A stretch of DNA of 23,397 nt from Actinomycetales bacterium. GTDB lineage: Bacteria; Actinomycetota; Actinomycetes; Actinomycetales; Dermatophilaceae. The notes below the pieces were generated by a model that saw nothing but the letters and a program-made list of their open reading frames with translations, was not told the DNA's origin and did no database searches. Position numbers and translations under genes: made by a program. Shown here in pieces: positions 15,765 to 23,397 of this stretch. Every line of letters begins with the position of its first letter. The stretch's first letter is position 1. The DNA lies in contig JADJVX010000028.1 in NCBI GenBank assembly GCA_016710385.1, positions 1 to 23,397 of the forward strand. The letters are read 5' to 3'.

Positions 15765-16177
15765 GCCCGCGCCACCTCGACACACCGCAGGCGACGCGCG
15801 GTCGCCTGAGACTGTGCGTGTGGGGCGAGCACCGTGAATGCCCGGCCGGTCATGGTCGGGTCCATCTCGCAGCCCACAACCGTCACCGTCGCCCCGAGCA
15901 GATCGTCCGAGGTCCCGTCGACCGGGATCGAGACGACAGCACCCGTCAAGGTCCAGTCAGCCTCGCCCGCAGCGGCTTCACGCTCGGCCACGTTCGGGCG
16001 ACGGATGCGACACGGGCCTGCATAGAGCCGGGTCGGCGTGCCGCCGATGTATGCGCCCGCGGCGTCGTCCCAGGTCTGCGCGCCAGGGCGCGTGATGGTG
16101 CACTCGTCGCGCATCATCGACTCGGCCTGACGCCGCAACTCAGGGAGAGCCGCGGCGATGTCTGCGCCGAGGTCCAT
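15761..16177 (-). CDS. Head closure protein (DUF6093-like)
   Basis: 138 residues from ATG 16177, overlapping the connector stop as TGATG. It starts with the helix LGADIAAALPELRRQAESMM, then DECTITRPGAQTWDDAAGAY, YAGPCRIRRP and SIPVDGTSDDLLGATVTV, finishing with FTVLAPHAQSQATARRLR. It is a small beta-barrel with an N-terminal helix, as in DUF6093/head-closure proteins of actinophages that seal the portal after packaging. The open frame upstream to 16309 is shadow. The frame is intact. Confidence 0.8.
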   Translation of the reverse strand: MDLGADIAAALPELRRQAESMMRDECTITRPGAQTWDDAAGAYIGGTPTRLYAGPCRIRRPNVAEREAAAGEADWTLTGAVVSIPVDGTSDDLLGATVTVVGCEMDPTMTGRAFTVLAPHAQSQATARRLRCVEVARA

Positions 16178-16608
16178 CACCAGCGCCGCTCGTAGCCAGC
16201 CGCGCACGCACGCTCTGCACGGGCGGCATACGTGTCCGGGGTCGATGTCGGGCGGATCGAGAACGCGCCACCAGTCGTCGCGGTCATGGGAGTCAGCATC
16301 TCCAGCCACTCCGGCAGGATCGTGATCTGACCCGTGCTCGACTCGTAGCGACGCGACACGCGCCCGTCATCGACTGCGACCTCGACCTGGGTCGCGCCGT
16401 CCGGCCGCTTGGCCTTGAGCGCCACGGCCTCACGGACGACGTAATCGACATCGGCCGCGTTGAGCAGCCCCGTGAATCCGTTGCGTTCGGCCTAGCGGTC
16501 GATAGCGCGGGTCGCGTCACCGATCCACAGTTCCCACTGGGAGACCTGGAGGTCGGTGGGGGAGGAGACGCCGAGCGTGGTCGCGACGTCATCGGTCGTG
16601 GTCGTCAC
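16177..16608 (-). CDS. Head-tail connector (gp6-like) with an in-frame amber codon
   Basis: GTG 16608 follows GGAGGAG. The reading frame is VTTTTDDVATTLG...VSQWELWIGDATRAIDR, then TAG at codon 39 (16492-16494), then AERNGFTGLLNAADVDYVVR, ALKAKRPDGATQVEVAVDDG and TGQITILPEWLEML, ending TGA 16177: 143 codons before the stop. Both sides of the amber are in the same frame and match the connector family, a helical bundle that joins portal and tail. CAG to TAG (Gln) or another one-base change would explain it. Other genes here end in TAG, so TAG is a true stop in this genome. An internal ATG at 16425 would give only the C-terminal 82 residues. Confidence 0.78.
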
Positions 16609-16625
16609 GGCGTCTCCTCCCTACA

Positions 16626-16826
16626 TCAGGCCCGAGCGCGCTTCGGCGCGGGCTTCTCGTCGTCGGCCTCGGAGTCGTCCGCGTCGTCGGCGGGCTTCTC
16701 GTCGTCGGCCTTGATGAGGTGGTCGCCAACCTGGTCGGCGGCCCACTCGGGGATCTCGTCGCCAGCCAGGAGCACGACAGCCTCGTACCCCTTGCGGACG
16801 ATCGTGGTTGCGTTGACCGTCGCCAT
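16626..16826 (-). CDS. Small acidic protein after the capsid gene
   Basis: 66 residues from ATG 16826, four bases after the last capsid codon's stop begins. The first 40 residues (ATVNATTIVRKGYEAVVLLA, DEIPEWAADQVGDHLIK) are a compact beta-alpha unit. The rest is a low-complexity acidic tail containing the repeated unit ADDEKPA, closing with PKRARA. Small proteins like this between capsid and connector genes are common in actinophages and remain unassigned. Confidence 0.7.
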   Translation of the reverse strand: MATVNATTIVRKGYEAVVLLAGDEIPEWAADQVGDHLIKADDEKPADDADDSEADDEKPAPKRARA

Positions 16827-16827
16827 G

Positions 16828-17865
16828 TCAGACCACCGTGATGGTCATCGAGGCGTTGGCGTTGGCCAGCACCGGCTCTCCGATGCTGTCGCCCTGCACC
16901 TCGATGGAGGACCCAACCGAGTCCTCCTTGAAGACGCCGCAGACGATGCCCGGCTGCTCGTCGGGCTGGATGTCCCACGAGTCGAAGCCCGCAGAGACCG
17001 TGCGGCCCCAGTAGGTCGCGCCGAGGAGCGACCCGTTCTGGTCGTCCGGAGCGACCGCCTCGGGCAGGAAGTAGATCTTGTTCGAGGACAAGACCTTCGT
17101 CGTGACGCCGTTGACCGAGACCGAGCGGTCGTAGACCTCGATCGGCGGGATGCCCGCCGACTCAGCCAGCGCCAGGATCTCGGCCTTGAGGCCAGGGCGG
17201 GTCGCGCCACCAACCAGGGCCGTCGCGAACTGCGAGCCGGAAGCGTACGCGGCCCACGCAGTCGAGCCCATGACCACCGCTCCAGGAAGCGCGCCGTTGT
17301 TGTACGTCTTGTAGACGTCCAGCCAGGCGTTCATGGCCGTGAGCCGGTCCACGCCAGCGGTCGACCAGAGCGACGCAGCCGTGACCGTGAGCGCGGCGTT
17401 GCGGCCGTAGTCGTCGTTGATCCACACGTTCTCGGTGTCGACCACGACCTTGCCCTGCTCGATGGCGATGCCGCGCGTCAACTCCTGACGCGAGGAGATC
17501 GCCTGAACATTGCGCCGGATCGCCGCCTCGATGCTCTTGCGGACCCGGTCGTCGGACAGACGGGCCAGTTCCTTCTGGGTCATCTCGTCGATCGGCTCGT
17601 TGCGGGCGATCGAGGGCAGGTCGATCGTCTTGCGGACGAGGCCCTGGCCCTTCCCGATCTCCGGGGGAGCGTTGAACGCGCGGTAGGCCGCGACGTCCAC
17701 GAGACCACTCGTGCCTGGGTAGAACCGGACGTGGTCGCTGTCGACGAACACGTTCGGCAGGTAGCGGGCGAGGGTGCCGCCCTTGCTCTGCTCGATGAGG
17801 TACTGCTCATCGCGCGCGATGCCCGTCGCCTCGACGGGGGTCATGAGGTCAGTCCACAGAGGCAT
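16828..17865 (-). CDS. Major capsid protein
   Basis: 345 residues, intact, from ATG 17865. It begins PLWTDLMTPVEATGIARDEQ, then GTLARYLPNVFVDSDHVRFY and AYRAFNAPPEIGKGQG. It has a long central helix region (MTQKELARLSDDRVRKSIEA), the GVDRLTAMNAWLDVYKTYN stretch, and a C-terminal domain with IYFLPEAVAPDD and YWGRTVSAGFDSWDI, ending ASMTITVV. This is the gpE-like HK97-fold capsid family, consistent with the decoration gene immediately upstream. Each capsid will use several hundred copies. The antisense strand shows a long shadow frame. Confidence 0.9.
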   Translation of the reverse strand: MPLWTDLMTPVEATGIARDEQYLIEQSKGGTLARYLPNVFVDSDHVRFYPGTSGLVDVAAYRAFNAPPEIGKGQGLVRKTIDLPSIARNEPIDEMTQKELARLSDDRVRKSIEAAIRRNVQAISSRQELTRGIAIEQGKVVVDTENVWINDDYGRNAALTVTAASLWSTAGVDRLTAMNAWLDVYKTYNNGALPGAVVMGSTAWAAYASGSQFATALVGGATRPGLKAEILALAESAGIPPIEVYDRSVSVNGVTTKVLSSNKIYFLPEAVAPDDQNGSLLGATYWGRTVSAGFDSWDIQPDEQPGIVCGVFKEDSVGSSIEVQGDSIGEPVLANANASMTITVV

Positions 17866-17871
17866 GGGTCA

Positions 17872-18246
17872 TCAGCTCCAGTAGGCGAACTGCGGCTGGG
17901 CCGCGGTGGTGGGCACGACGAAGCTGGCGAGGATCGCCACGACCTTCGCCGTCTTGACGTTGCCCCGGACGACGACCGCGCAGTTGACGTCCTCGACGCC
18001 ATCCGTCTTGACGTCGCCCTTGAGGAAGCCGAGGCGCGCGCCGGCAACGTCGGCCCAGGGGCGGATGACGTCGCGGTCGTCGATGCGGACAGGGAGTCCG
18101 CTCGGGAAGTAGCCGTTCGGGTAGTGCGTGCCAGCCACGAACGTGGAGACGTCCAGGACGCCCGTCACGGCGGCATCGAGGCCATCCGTGTTGAGCAGCC
18201 AGGAGTAGTCGCCAGTGCCGTAGGTGGAGGTCGTGAGACCGGGCAT
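17872..18246 (-). CDS. Head decoration protein
   Basis: 124 residues from ATG 18246 with GAGAGGAG upstream. The sequence (TSTYGTGDYSWLLNTDGLDA, GTHYPNGYFPSGLPVRIDDR, GARLGFLKGDVKTDG, TAKVVAILASFVVP) is a small beta-tulip-like protein of the gpD-like decoration type, with an N-terminal arm. Lambda-type decoration proteins trimerise on the expanded capsid and stabilise it. Gene order scaffold, decoration, capsid is the usual one. Confidence 0.82.
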   Translation of the reverse strand: MPGLTTSTYGTGDYSWLLNTDGLDAAVTGVLDVSTFVAGTHYPNGYFPSGLPVRIDDRDVIRPWADVAGARLGFLKGDVKTDGVEDVNCAVVVRGNVKTAKVVAILASFVVPTTAAQPQFAYWS

Positions 18247-18266
18247 TGGGTTCTCCTCTCAGGAGA

Positions 18267-18879
18267 TCAGGTGGTGGTCTTTGCGCGCGCCGCGCGTCGG
18301 TCATCCATGACCTGCGTGACGCTGGTGGGGGCGCACGGCCCCGCCCCCCGCCCCTGCCCTGTGAGGGGTCCGGCTTGGGGGTTCCCGGCTTGCCCGGCTT
18401 GGTCTTGGTGTCGCCTTCGTCGGCCTTGGGGCCAATCGCGCGGCGAGGATCTCCATCGCTTCGGCGTCCGTTGCGGCCGCCAGAATCTTGAGGTCGTCGT
18501 CATCGGTGATCCCGTGACGGCGCGCGGCCTTCTCGACCGCGTTCTCGTGACGCAACCCGGCGAGTTCGTCGCGCACGGCGGCGATCACGTCGGAGTCGTC
18601 AGCCTTCTTGTCATCGACACCAGCGGCGACCTTGAGCGCGTCCCGGATGCCGTTGAGTTTGGTCTCTAGGTCGCGGTTGACCTTCTGCTGACCCTCGAAC
18701 TTCGAGCGCCACTCGTCATCAGCCTTGACGCCCTCAGGCTTTGCGCCCTCGGTTCCGGCATCCGGCTTCTCTTCGACCTTCAGTGAGCCGCCTCCCGCGG
18801 GCTCTCCCTCGGTCGTGCTGAGCGGACCGAACGGCGCGAGGCCGAACGGAACGCCGTACTTGCGGATGCGCTTCGGCAT
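18267..18879 (-). CDS. Scaffolding protein, two frame breaks
   Basis: ATG 18879 has GGAGG five bases upstream (an upstream start at 18921 is less likely). The N-terminus is Gly/Pro/Lys-rich (PKRIRKYGVPFGLAPFGP). The centre is helical (DEWRSKFEGQQKVNRDLETK, DVIAAVRDELAGLRHENAVE). It continues ADEGDTKTKPGKPGTPKPDP and, in a third frame, TSVTQVMDDRRAARAKTTT with TGA at 18267. Two missing bases, at 18428-18434 and in the G/C runs 18339-18360, separate the three frames; the corrected length is 204 residues. It nucleates capsid assembly and leaves the head. The Lys-rich C-terminus fits capsid-binding scaffold ends. Confidence 0.78.
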
Positions 18880-18929
18880 CGGTCCTCCGTGGAGGTCTGT
18901 CCCATCGGCCTTGCGCCGCACGGGATGGT

Positions 18930-19853
18930 CTAGATGAGGTAGCCGTGCTGCTTGAGCAGCACGAGCGCTTCCTCTCGATTGCGGGCGGTCGCGTAGACGC
19001 CCTCGGGGCTCAGCCGCTGGGCACGGCCCTTCGGCTCGGCTCCCAGGCGCTTGCCTGCGATGCCTCGGCGGGTCGCACCTTCGGTGGTGGTCATCCCGTT
19101 TCGGGCGGGCGTGTAGATGCCCTCGCGCGACACGTAGACGCGGTGAGAGTTGATGACCTGATTCATGTCAGCGCCATCCGCTATGGCCTGGCGCTGCGCC
19201 CTGGTGAGGTCGCGGACGTCGCCGGGCTCGATCGCCTCAACGAGGCCGCGGGTCGGGCCCTCGCCAGTCGGGACGGCCCGACATAGGCATCCAGGGTGCC
19301 GAGGGAACGCGATGCTCGAAGACGCCTTGCCAGCCAGGACCGCGCACCGCTGGCAGCAGCCAGGGTTGACCATTCGGACGTAGCGAATACGTGGGCGAGC
19401 AGCGATACCGACCCCGGTAGCGGCACGGGCAGCGTCGGCAACCTGTGTGACCGTCGCCATGTCAAGCCACGACCGACCCAACGCCAGGCGGTCACCCAGC
19501 GACTCGGCTGCACCCGTGCGAGCGCGCACCACTGCTCCATAGAGGACCGCATCGAGGTCACCCACGGTCTGCCCGTCGACGCTGTATGCGCCCGTCAGGT
19601 GCCCGACGTTGACCGACCCAGCTGGGTCTGCGGTGATCCGTTGCTCGGTGAGCGCCTGGCCGACGTATGCCGCACCGTCACGCGCTGCGCCGATCTGCGC
19701 CGCAGTCATCAACGTGACGATCCGAGGACCGACCCGCGTCCAACCAGCGTCGAAGTCAAGGCCGATCGAGTCCCACTCGCGACGGATAGCCGCCGCGGTG
19801 ACCGTGATGAGCCGCTGCTGCGCCCGGTAGTGGTCAGCCGCCGACCGGAGCAT
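18930..19853 (-). CDS. MuF-like head morphogenesis protein
   Basis: ATG 19853 overlaps the portal end by 20 bases and gives 307 residues ending TAG. The N-terminal 150 residues are helical (RSAADHYRAQQRLITVTAAA, AAQIGAARDGAAYVGQALTE). A cysteine/histidine motif follows: NPGCCQRCAVLAGK at 164-176 and RHPGCLCRAVP at 186-196, the usual metal-binding signature of MuF-type proteins. Then comes a helical tail (ARNREEALVLLKQHGYLI). MuF proteins are minor head components placed after the portal gene and are injected or needed for head assembly. An upstream frame to 19976 is shadow within the portal gene. Confidence 0.85.
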   Translation of the reverse strand: MLRSAADHYRAQQRLITVTAAAIRREWDSIGLDFDAGWTRVGPRIVTLMTAAQIGAARDGAAYVGQALTEQRITADPAGSVNVGHLTGAYSVDGQTVGDLDAVLYGAVVRARTGAAESLGDRLALGRSWLDMATVTQVADAARAATGVGIAARPRIRYVRMVNPGCCQRCAVLAGKASSSIAFPRHPGCLCRAVPTGEGPTRGLVEAIEPGDVRDLTRAQRQAIADGADMNQVINSHRVYVSREGIYTPARNGMTTTEGATRRGIAGKRLGAEPKGRAQRLSPEGVYATARNREEALVLLKQHGYLI

Positions 19854-21207
19854 CGCCGGTCCCGCCAGACAGTCCGCGGAGCGCGGCGGATAACGGGTCG
19901 CCCACTTGCTCGGCCGCCAGCCGTTCGCGCTCCTGCCGCTTGCGCGCCTCGTCCCAGCCGAGCATGTCCCAGACACCCTCGACCGAGAGAGCTCCGACCT
20001 GCCGCATCTTGACCGCAGCGTCTGCGATCTGCGCCGTGGTCATCGTGGCCGGGTCGCGCCAGATCACGCGGATGGAGTTGGCCTGCGGCCATTCGCCGGT
20101 GCGGAACCGCTCATATAGGCCCATGACCCATGCCCACGAGTCGCCGTCGAAGCGGTTCATCGCGTCCACGCGGCCTACAAGCCGCGCCTCGTCAGCGCGG
20201 ATAGCACCCTCGGCGGCAGGGTTGACGCTCTGCTGCCCGGCATACCGGGTCGGCAGACCGAGTGAGGCGGCGCACCACGCGAGCATGTTGTTGATCGCGT
20301 CGGTGAAGTTCTTGAGGTCGCCGGCCTGGAACTGCCAGACCTTCGCTCCCTCGTTCGACAGCGCCTTAATGGCCGTCAAGTAGGACTCCCACACGGGGAT
20401 GTCCTTGCCGTCACGGTCGCGGAAATCCTCTTTGCGCGCGCCCGTGATGAAGTACGACGGCAAGGCGTGGCCCTCGGCCCCGACCTGCATGTTGGTGAGC
20501 ATCCGGGCGATGCCGTCCGTCATCCCGATCACGTCCGACATCTCTGACCGGCCTGTGAACTGACCGCCACGGCGGCGGTTGGCGAACAGAACTGCGGCGA
20601 CGACGCCGAGGTTGTGGTCGTCGCGGTCATCCACGGCCCATCCGTTGCGACCGCGCGAGATGTGGATAGTGGTGTCGGGTAGGAGCAGGGTGCCGCGGGT
20701 GACGCGGTCCTCATCGCGGTAGAGCCGCAGCATCTCCACCATGCGCCGCGACCGAGTATCGACCGTGTAGCCGATCTGACGAGGGTCCTCAACGCGGATG
20801 AGCGGGTGCTCGTCATCGTCCTCGTTCGCGCCGACCGTGACGAAGGTGCGGCCGAAGATCTTCTCCTCCTGATGGCACAACGTCGACTCGCTGTCGAGGT
20901 TGTTGACCTCCCACGCCTCTCGCAGCGCGGGGTCCTCCTTGGTGGAGTCGCCAGCCTTGTAGAACGCCCGTAGGGACTGCCTGATCGTCGGCTCCGTGAC
21001 CGCCATTCCGGGAACGTTGATGACCGTCTCGAAGGACCGGAGCTCGGGCGGCACGGCCAGGCCGATGTGCCGAAGCCGCTGCTCGCCCTCGTAGTAGTTG
21101 TTCAGGCGAGCGAGGGGCTTCTCGTCGGCCCGGATCTTGGCGGACAGGCGGTTGATCGCAGACTTCTCGTCGTCTGAGAGGACCGAGCTCGAGAGGAGGA
21201 GTTCCAC
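19834..21207 (-). CDS. Portal protein (SPP1 gp6-like)
   Basis: 457 residues, intact, from GTG 21207 with AGGAGGGG six bases upstream and only 15 bases after the terminase stop. The start (DDEKSAINRLSAKIRADEKP, ARLNNYYEGEQRLRHIGLAV), the IFGRTFVTVGANEDDDEHPL wing and the C-terminal SYLTAIKALSNEGAKVWQFQ, LAWCAASLGLPTRYAGQQS and AEGAIRADEARLVGRVD follow the SPP1 gp6/Phage_prot_Gp6 pattern. The dodecameric portal forms the DNA channel at the capsid vertex and docks terminase. The C-terminal 30 residues are Arg/Glu/Gly-rich. Confidence 0.9.
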   Translation of the reverse strand: MELLLSSSVLSDDEKSAINRLSAKIRADEKPLARLNNYYEGEQRLRHIGLAVPPELRSFETVINVPGMAVTEPTIRQSLRAFYKAGDSTKEDPALREAWEVNNLDSESTLCHQEEKIFGRTFVTVGANEDDDEHPLIRVEDPRQIGYTVDTRSRRMVEMLRLYRDEDRVTRGTLLLPDTTIHISRGRNGWAVDDRDDHNLGVVAAVLFANRRRGGQFTGRSEMSDVIGMTDGIARMLTNMQVGAEGHALPSYFITGARKEDFRDRDGKDIPVWESYLTAIKALSNEGAKVWQFQAGDLKNFTDAINNMLAWCAASLGLPTRYAGQQSVNPAAEGAIRADEARLVGRVDAMNRFDGDSWAWVMGLYERFRTGEWPQANSIRVIWRDPATMTTAQIADAAVKMRQVGALSVEGVWDMLGWDEARKRQERERLAAEQVGDPLSAALRGLSGGTGDAPVGG

Positions 21208-21222
21208 GCGCGACCCCTCCTC

Positions 21223-22854
21223 TCATCGGGTGAAGAAGATGACCTCGTGCTCGGTCTTGGCGGACCACCCGGAGGCGTGCGCATCGGCTCGGGCCTCATA
21301 GGCCAGCACGTCTGCCATTAGGACGTCGATCTTCTGATGCTCGCTTGGCTTACCGAGGATGAACTTGTCGCCCGGCTTCGCGACCTTTCGGGCCGCTAGT
21401 GCGTGGCTTCGGTATGTTGGGTCGTCGTCGTGCGTGGACAGCACCTCGGCCATGTCCTCGCGGTAGCGGACCAGGGCGGGGAACATGCGAGTGATCGAGT
21501 TCGTGGGCCACTGAACGACCGTGTCCTCGCCGTGCTCGCTCGCCCATGCGTCGATCTGTGTCTCGAAGTGCCGCGGGTCGGCATACATCCGGGCCACCCG
21601 GTAGCGGGTGAACATGTCCGCGACGGCCGCGTTGACCTCGCCGCGCGGAATCCGCCCGTCAGGCCACTCGTCAGGCCGCCACACGGTTGGCCGTGAATCC
21701 GGGCCGTAGGTCGGGGTGAAGCGGTGCCCGTCCATCGTGACCGCTCGTAGGGCCGTCCAGTCGCCCGACCGGGACCCGTCGAAACCGAGGCAGACCGCCG
21801 AGCCGGACGGCACGTCTATGGCAGCCTTGGTCCCGTCGAGCAGGCCCTCCGTGAGATACGCCCCGAGCCCTTGCACAAGCCGATTGCCGTAGAACCGCTC
21901 GGCCTGCGCCGGGTCGGTCTCGACGAGCTCAGCGGCCTCAGCGTCGATGGTCGCCGGGTCCACCCAAGGGGAGTCGGCGTAGACGATCCGATGGATCTTC
22001 GCCCGGTCCCGCTTGTTGGCGTAGGACAGGTCGGCAGGCGGTTTCCGGTAGTAGCGGTAGATATCCGGCCGGCGCGACTCGAAAGCCTGCTGCGCCGCCG
22101 AGTTCTCCATCGGGTCCCACGGGTTCGTCAGCTCGATCGTTCGGCCCTGCATCGCCGCGATACCGCGACGCATCGTCTGCCATGCGTCAAGCACCTTGTT
22201 CTGCGCTGTGTAGAGCCCAGACTCGTCGGCGAGCCCGCCCGTGAGCGGCTGGCCGAGTTTCGACTGAGCAGCGCGGGACAGCGGGACGATCTTCCCGCGA
22301 TTCGGGAGCCGGATGAATCCCTCGCGCACGAAAACGAACGACGACAGCGCGTCCGACGCGTGGATCATCGTCTGCAACGGCTCATAGACGTTCGCGGTCT
22401 GCGACTCGGCAAACGCCAGGAGGCCGAGTAGCGACTTCCGGCGCGGCATCCCCATCGCCTCGCCGACCTCGTAGGCGTAGACAAAGTCGCACGGGCAGCC
22501 GTGGTCCGAGCAGCGGTAGACCTCGCCGCCATTCGCCCAACCAGCGAACAGCGCCGGCCCGACACCCTCGAACAACAGCCAGCCAGCACCCCAAGGGGAC
22601 TTGCCCGACTTCTGCGGACCGACAATGACCGAACGCCGGATGGGAAACGGGGCCAGCAGCCGACGCGGATCGGCGACCGCCCTGGGAGCGATCCGGTAGT
22701 GGTTGACGGTCACCTCGACCTGCCAACCACGGAACGTCAGCGGCTCGCCCTCATACACACCGCCAGGCACCCGGCAGTGCGCCTCGATCCAATCCGTCGC
22801 CAGGAAGCCGAGGGTATGCAGTGGGTCGAAGTCGAGCCGGAGCTCGTCAGCCAC
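21223..22854 (-). CDS. Terminase large subunit
   Basis: 543 residues, intact, from GTG 22854, eight bases inside the small-subunit gene. ATPase domain: Walker A GPQKSGKS at 79-86; Walker B-like LTGGLADES near 204-212 with D210/E211; coupling motif ELTNP at 241-245. A CSDHGCPC cysteine cluster (C115, C120, C122) lies in the ATPase domain. The nuclease domain starts at SAVCLGFDGSRSGDWTALRA with Asp359 as the first metal ligand; PRHFETQIDAW and QKIDVLMADVLAYE follow. It packages DNA into the prohead and makes the terminal cuts. Length and motifs are complete. Confidence 0.95.
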   Translation of the reverse strand: MADELRLDFDPLHTLGFLATDWIEAHCRVPGGVYEGEPLTFRGWQVEVTVNHYRIAPRAVADPRRLLAPFPIRRSVIVGPQKSGKSPWGAGWLLFEGVGPALFAGWANGGEVYRCSDHGCPCDFVYAYEVGEAMGMPRRKSLLGLLAFAESQTANVYEPLQTMIHASDALSSFVFVREGFIRLPNRGKIVPLSRAAQSKLGQPLTGGLADESGLYTAQNKVLDAWQTMRRGIAAMQGRTIELTNPWDPMENSAAQQAFESRRPDIYRYYRKPPADLSYANKRDRAKIHRIVYADSPWVDPATIDAEAAELVETDPAQAERFYGNRLVQGLGAYLTEGLLDGTKAAIDVPSGSAVCLGFDGSRSGDWTALRAVTMDGHRFTPTYGPDSRPTVWRPDEWPDGRIPRGEVNAAVADMFTRYRVARMYADPRHFETQIDAWASEHGEDTVVQWPTNSITRMFPALVRYREDMAEVLSTHDDDPTYRSHALAARKVAKPGDKFILGKPSEHQKIDVLMADVLAYEARADAHASGWSAKTEHEVIFFTR

Positions 22855-23318
22855 TTCCCTGGACGATCTTCATGCGAGCGCGGGACGATTTGGGGCCGAC
22901 CGGCTCGGGATCAGCTTCAGCGCGCTTCGCGGCAACCTCATCGGCGGCGATCTTGGCCCCGAACCTCGCCAGGCCAGCCGCGGTCATGCCGACGTCGTCC
23001 TTGGCTCCAGGGAGCCTTGCGATCAGCGACGCGGGGGCGTCAGGCTCATCGCAACGCACGGACAGGCGCACGTATCTGGCGACGTCGGGGATTAGCCAAC
23101 GCCACTCCGGGCGCGACCAGATGAATGCCTGCGGAGTACGCCATGCGCGCTCCCAGTAGACCCACTCGGTCTCTGTGGGACCCGGTACGATGGGCCAGTC
23201 TGGGATATCGCCAGACCACCCGCGGGCGGAAGCGCACTCAGCGTGTAGCCGCGAGCGTCCGACCGAGCCGAACCTTCGGTGGGGGTGGGCCTGAACGGGC
23301 GTGACCACCACTAGGCAT
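22847..23318 (-). CDS. Terminase small subunit-like protein, two frame breaks
   Basis: ATG 23318 follows AGGAG. It begins PSGGHARSGPPP, then (new frame) TEGSARSDARGYTLSALPPA, then (third frame) GWSGDIPDWPIVPGPTETEW, WERAWRTPQAFIWSRPEWRW and a helical C-terminus with RFGAKIAADEVAAKRAEADP. One base is missing at 23281-23285 and one at 23219-23221; corrected, it has 157 residues. The PSGGxxRSGP...ARSDxRGxTLxALP start is typical of actinophage terminase small subunits, and the next gene is the large subunit. It recognises the packaging start site. Confidence 0.82.
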
Positions 23319-23323
23319 GTCGA

Positions 23324-23397
23324 TCACTCCTCAGCGGCCTCGCGCCGCATCGGTCTACGCACAGCCTCGCGCTATGCGTCAGGTGAGATGCCTGAAG
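23324..23397 (-). CDS. Possible 3' end of a gene cut by the window edge
   Basis: Just upstream of the small terminase, a minus-strand frame reads REAVRRPMRREAAEE and TGA at 23324, six bases before the terminase ATG and covering its AGGAG. Basic/acidic helix composition and coupling suggest the end of a real gene, but the frame is broken by a TAG about 15 codons upstream (as elsewhere, an indel may be responsible). Too short to identify. Confidence 0.25.

Noticed and set aside
14463..15785. Single 440-residue fusion of gp10-like, terminator and tail tube region
   Set aside because: Only its first and middle parts are protein-like. The rest is shadow of the 62-residue and tail tube genes; it arises from one missing base plus the stopless terminator.
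16492..16494. Amber stop-codon reassignment in this phage
   Set aside because: TAG serves as the normal stop of the MuF-like gene and of the 48-residue membrane gene, and no other in-frame TAG was found in intact genes.
16711..18669. 652-codon plus-strand open frame
   Set aside because: It lies antisense to the capsid, decoration and scaffold genes, is Arg/Asp/Val-rich with no domain sense, and is explained by codon bias of the minus-strand genes.
18267..18879. Programmed frameshifting in the scaffold gene
   Set aside because: Two shifts in plain G/C runs without a proper heptamer, matching the random breaks elsewhere in the window.
1..23397. tRNA genes, insertion sequences, CRISPR arrays, attachment sites
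   Set aside because: I looked for cloverleaf-like or TTC-loop patterns, transposase motifs and flanking repeats and saw none I could support; an exhaustive search needs software.

Overview
The window is a block of late genes from a GC-rich actinobacterial siphophage or prophage. Evidence: strong G/C third positions, GTG and TTG starts, ATGA/GTGA/TGATG gene couplings, and the order small terminase, large terminase, portal, MuF-like protein, scaffold, decoration protein, capsid, head-tail connectors, tail tube, G/GT chaperones, tape measure, tail tip, lysis. Almost everything is on the minus strand, so transcription runs from the right edge to the left. The host genus cannot be read from the sequence.

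Layout, right to left. 23.3-19.8 kb: small and large terminase, portal. 19.9-16.6 kb: MuF-like protein, scaffold, decoration protein, major capsid protein, a small acidic protein. 16.6-14.9 kb: connector, head closure, HK97 gp10-like protein, tail terminator, a 62-residue protein. 14.9-10.3 kb: tail tube, an unrecognised gene, G/GT chaperones with a canonical -1 slippery heptamer (CCCTTTC), tape measure. 10.3-6.2 kb: tail-tip and minor tail genes. 6.2-4.7 kb: lysis region with a TM/coiled-coil protein, a CHAP plus peptidoglycan-binding endolysin and three mini membrane proteins. 4.6-0.4 kb: a second tail-fibre/adhesin module placed after lysis, including a LamG-like protein and a protein with twelve 20-residue repeats. 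A perfect hairpin at 330-361 separates this from a plus-strand helix-turn-helix gene at the left edge. One other plus-strand gene, a two-TM protein at 12924-13108, lies inside the minus-strand operon and looks like a moron with a leaderless promoter.

The dominant oddity is that about 25 single-base frame breaks interrupt at least 13 genes, most of them in short G or C runs and in both directions (insertions and deletions). Correcting each by one base restores a family-like protein ending at the expected stop and usually overlapping the next start. Large intact genes (terminase, portal, capsid, endolysin, tail tube) lie among the broken ones. This is best explained by indels from an unpolished long-read assembly, although prophage decay is not excluded. 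Two lesions are not of that type: an amber codon in the head-tail connector, and a tail terminator that lacks its C-terminal half and any stop codon. Coordinates of broken genes below span the reconstructed gene.
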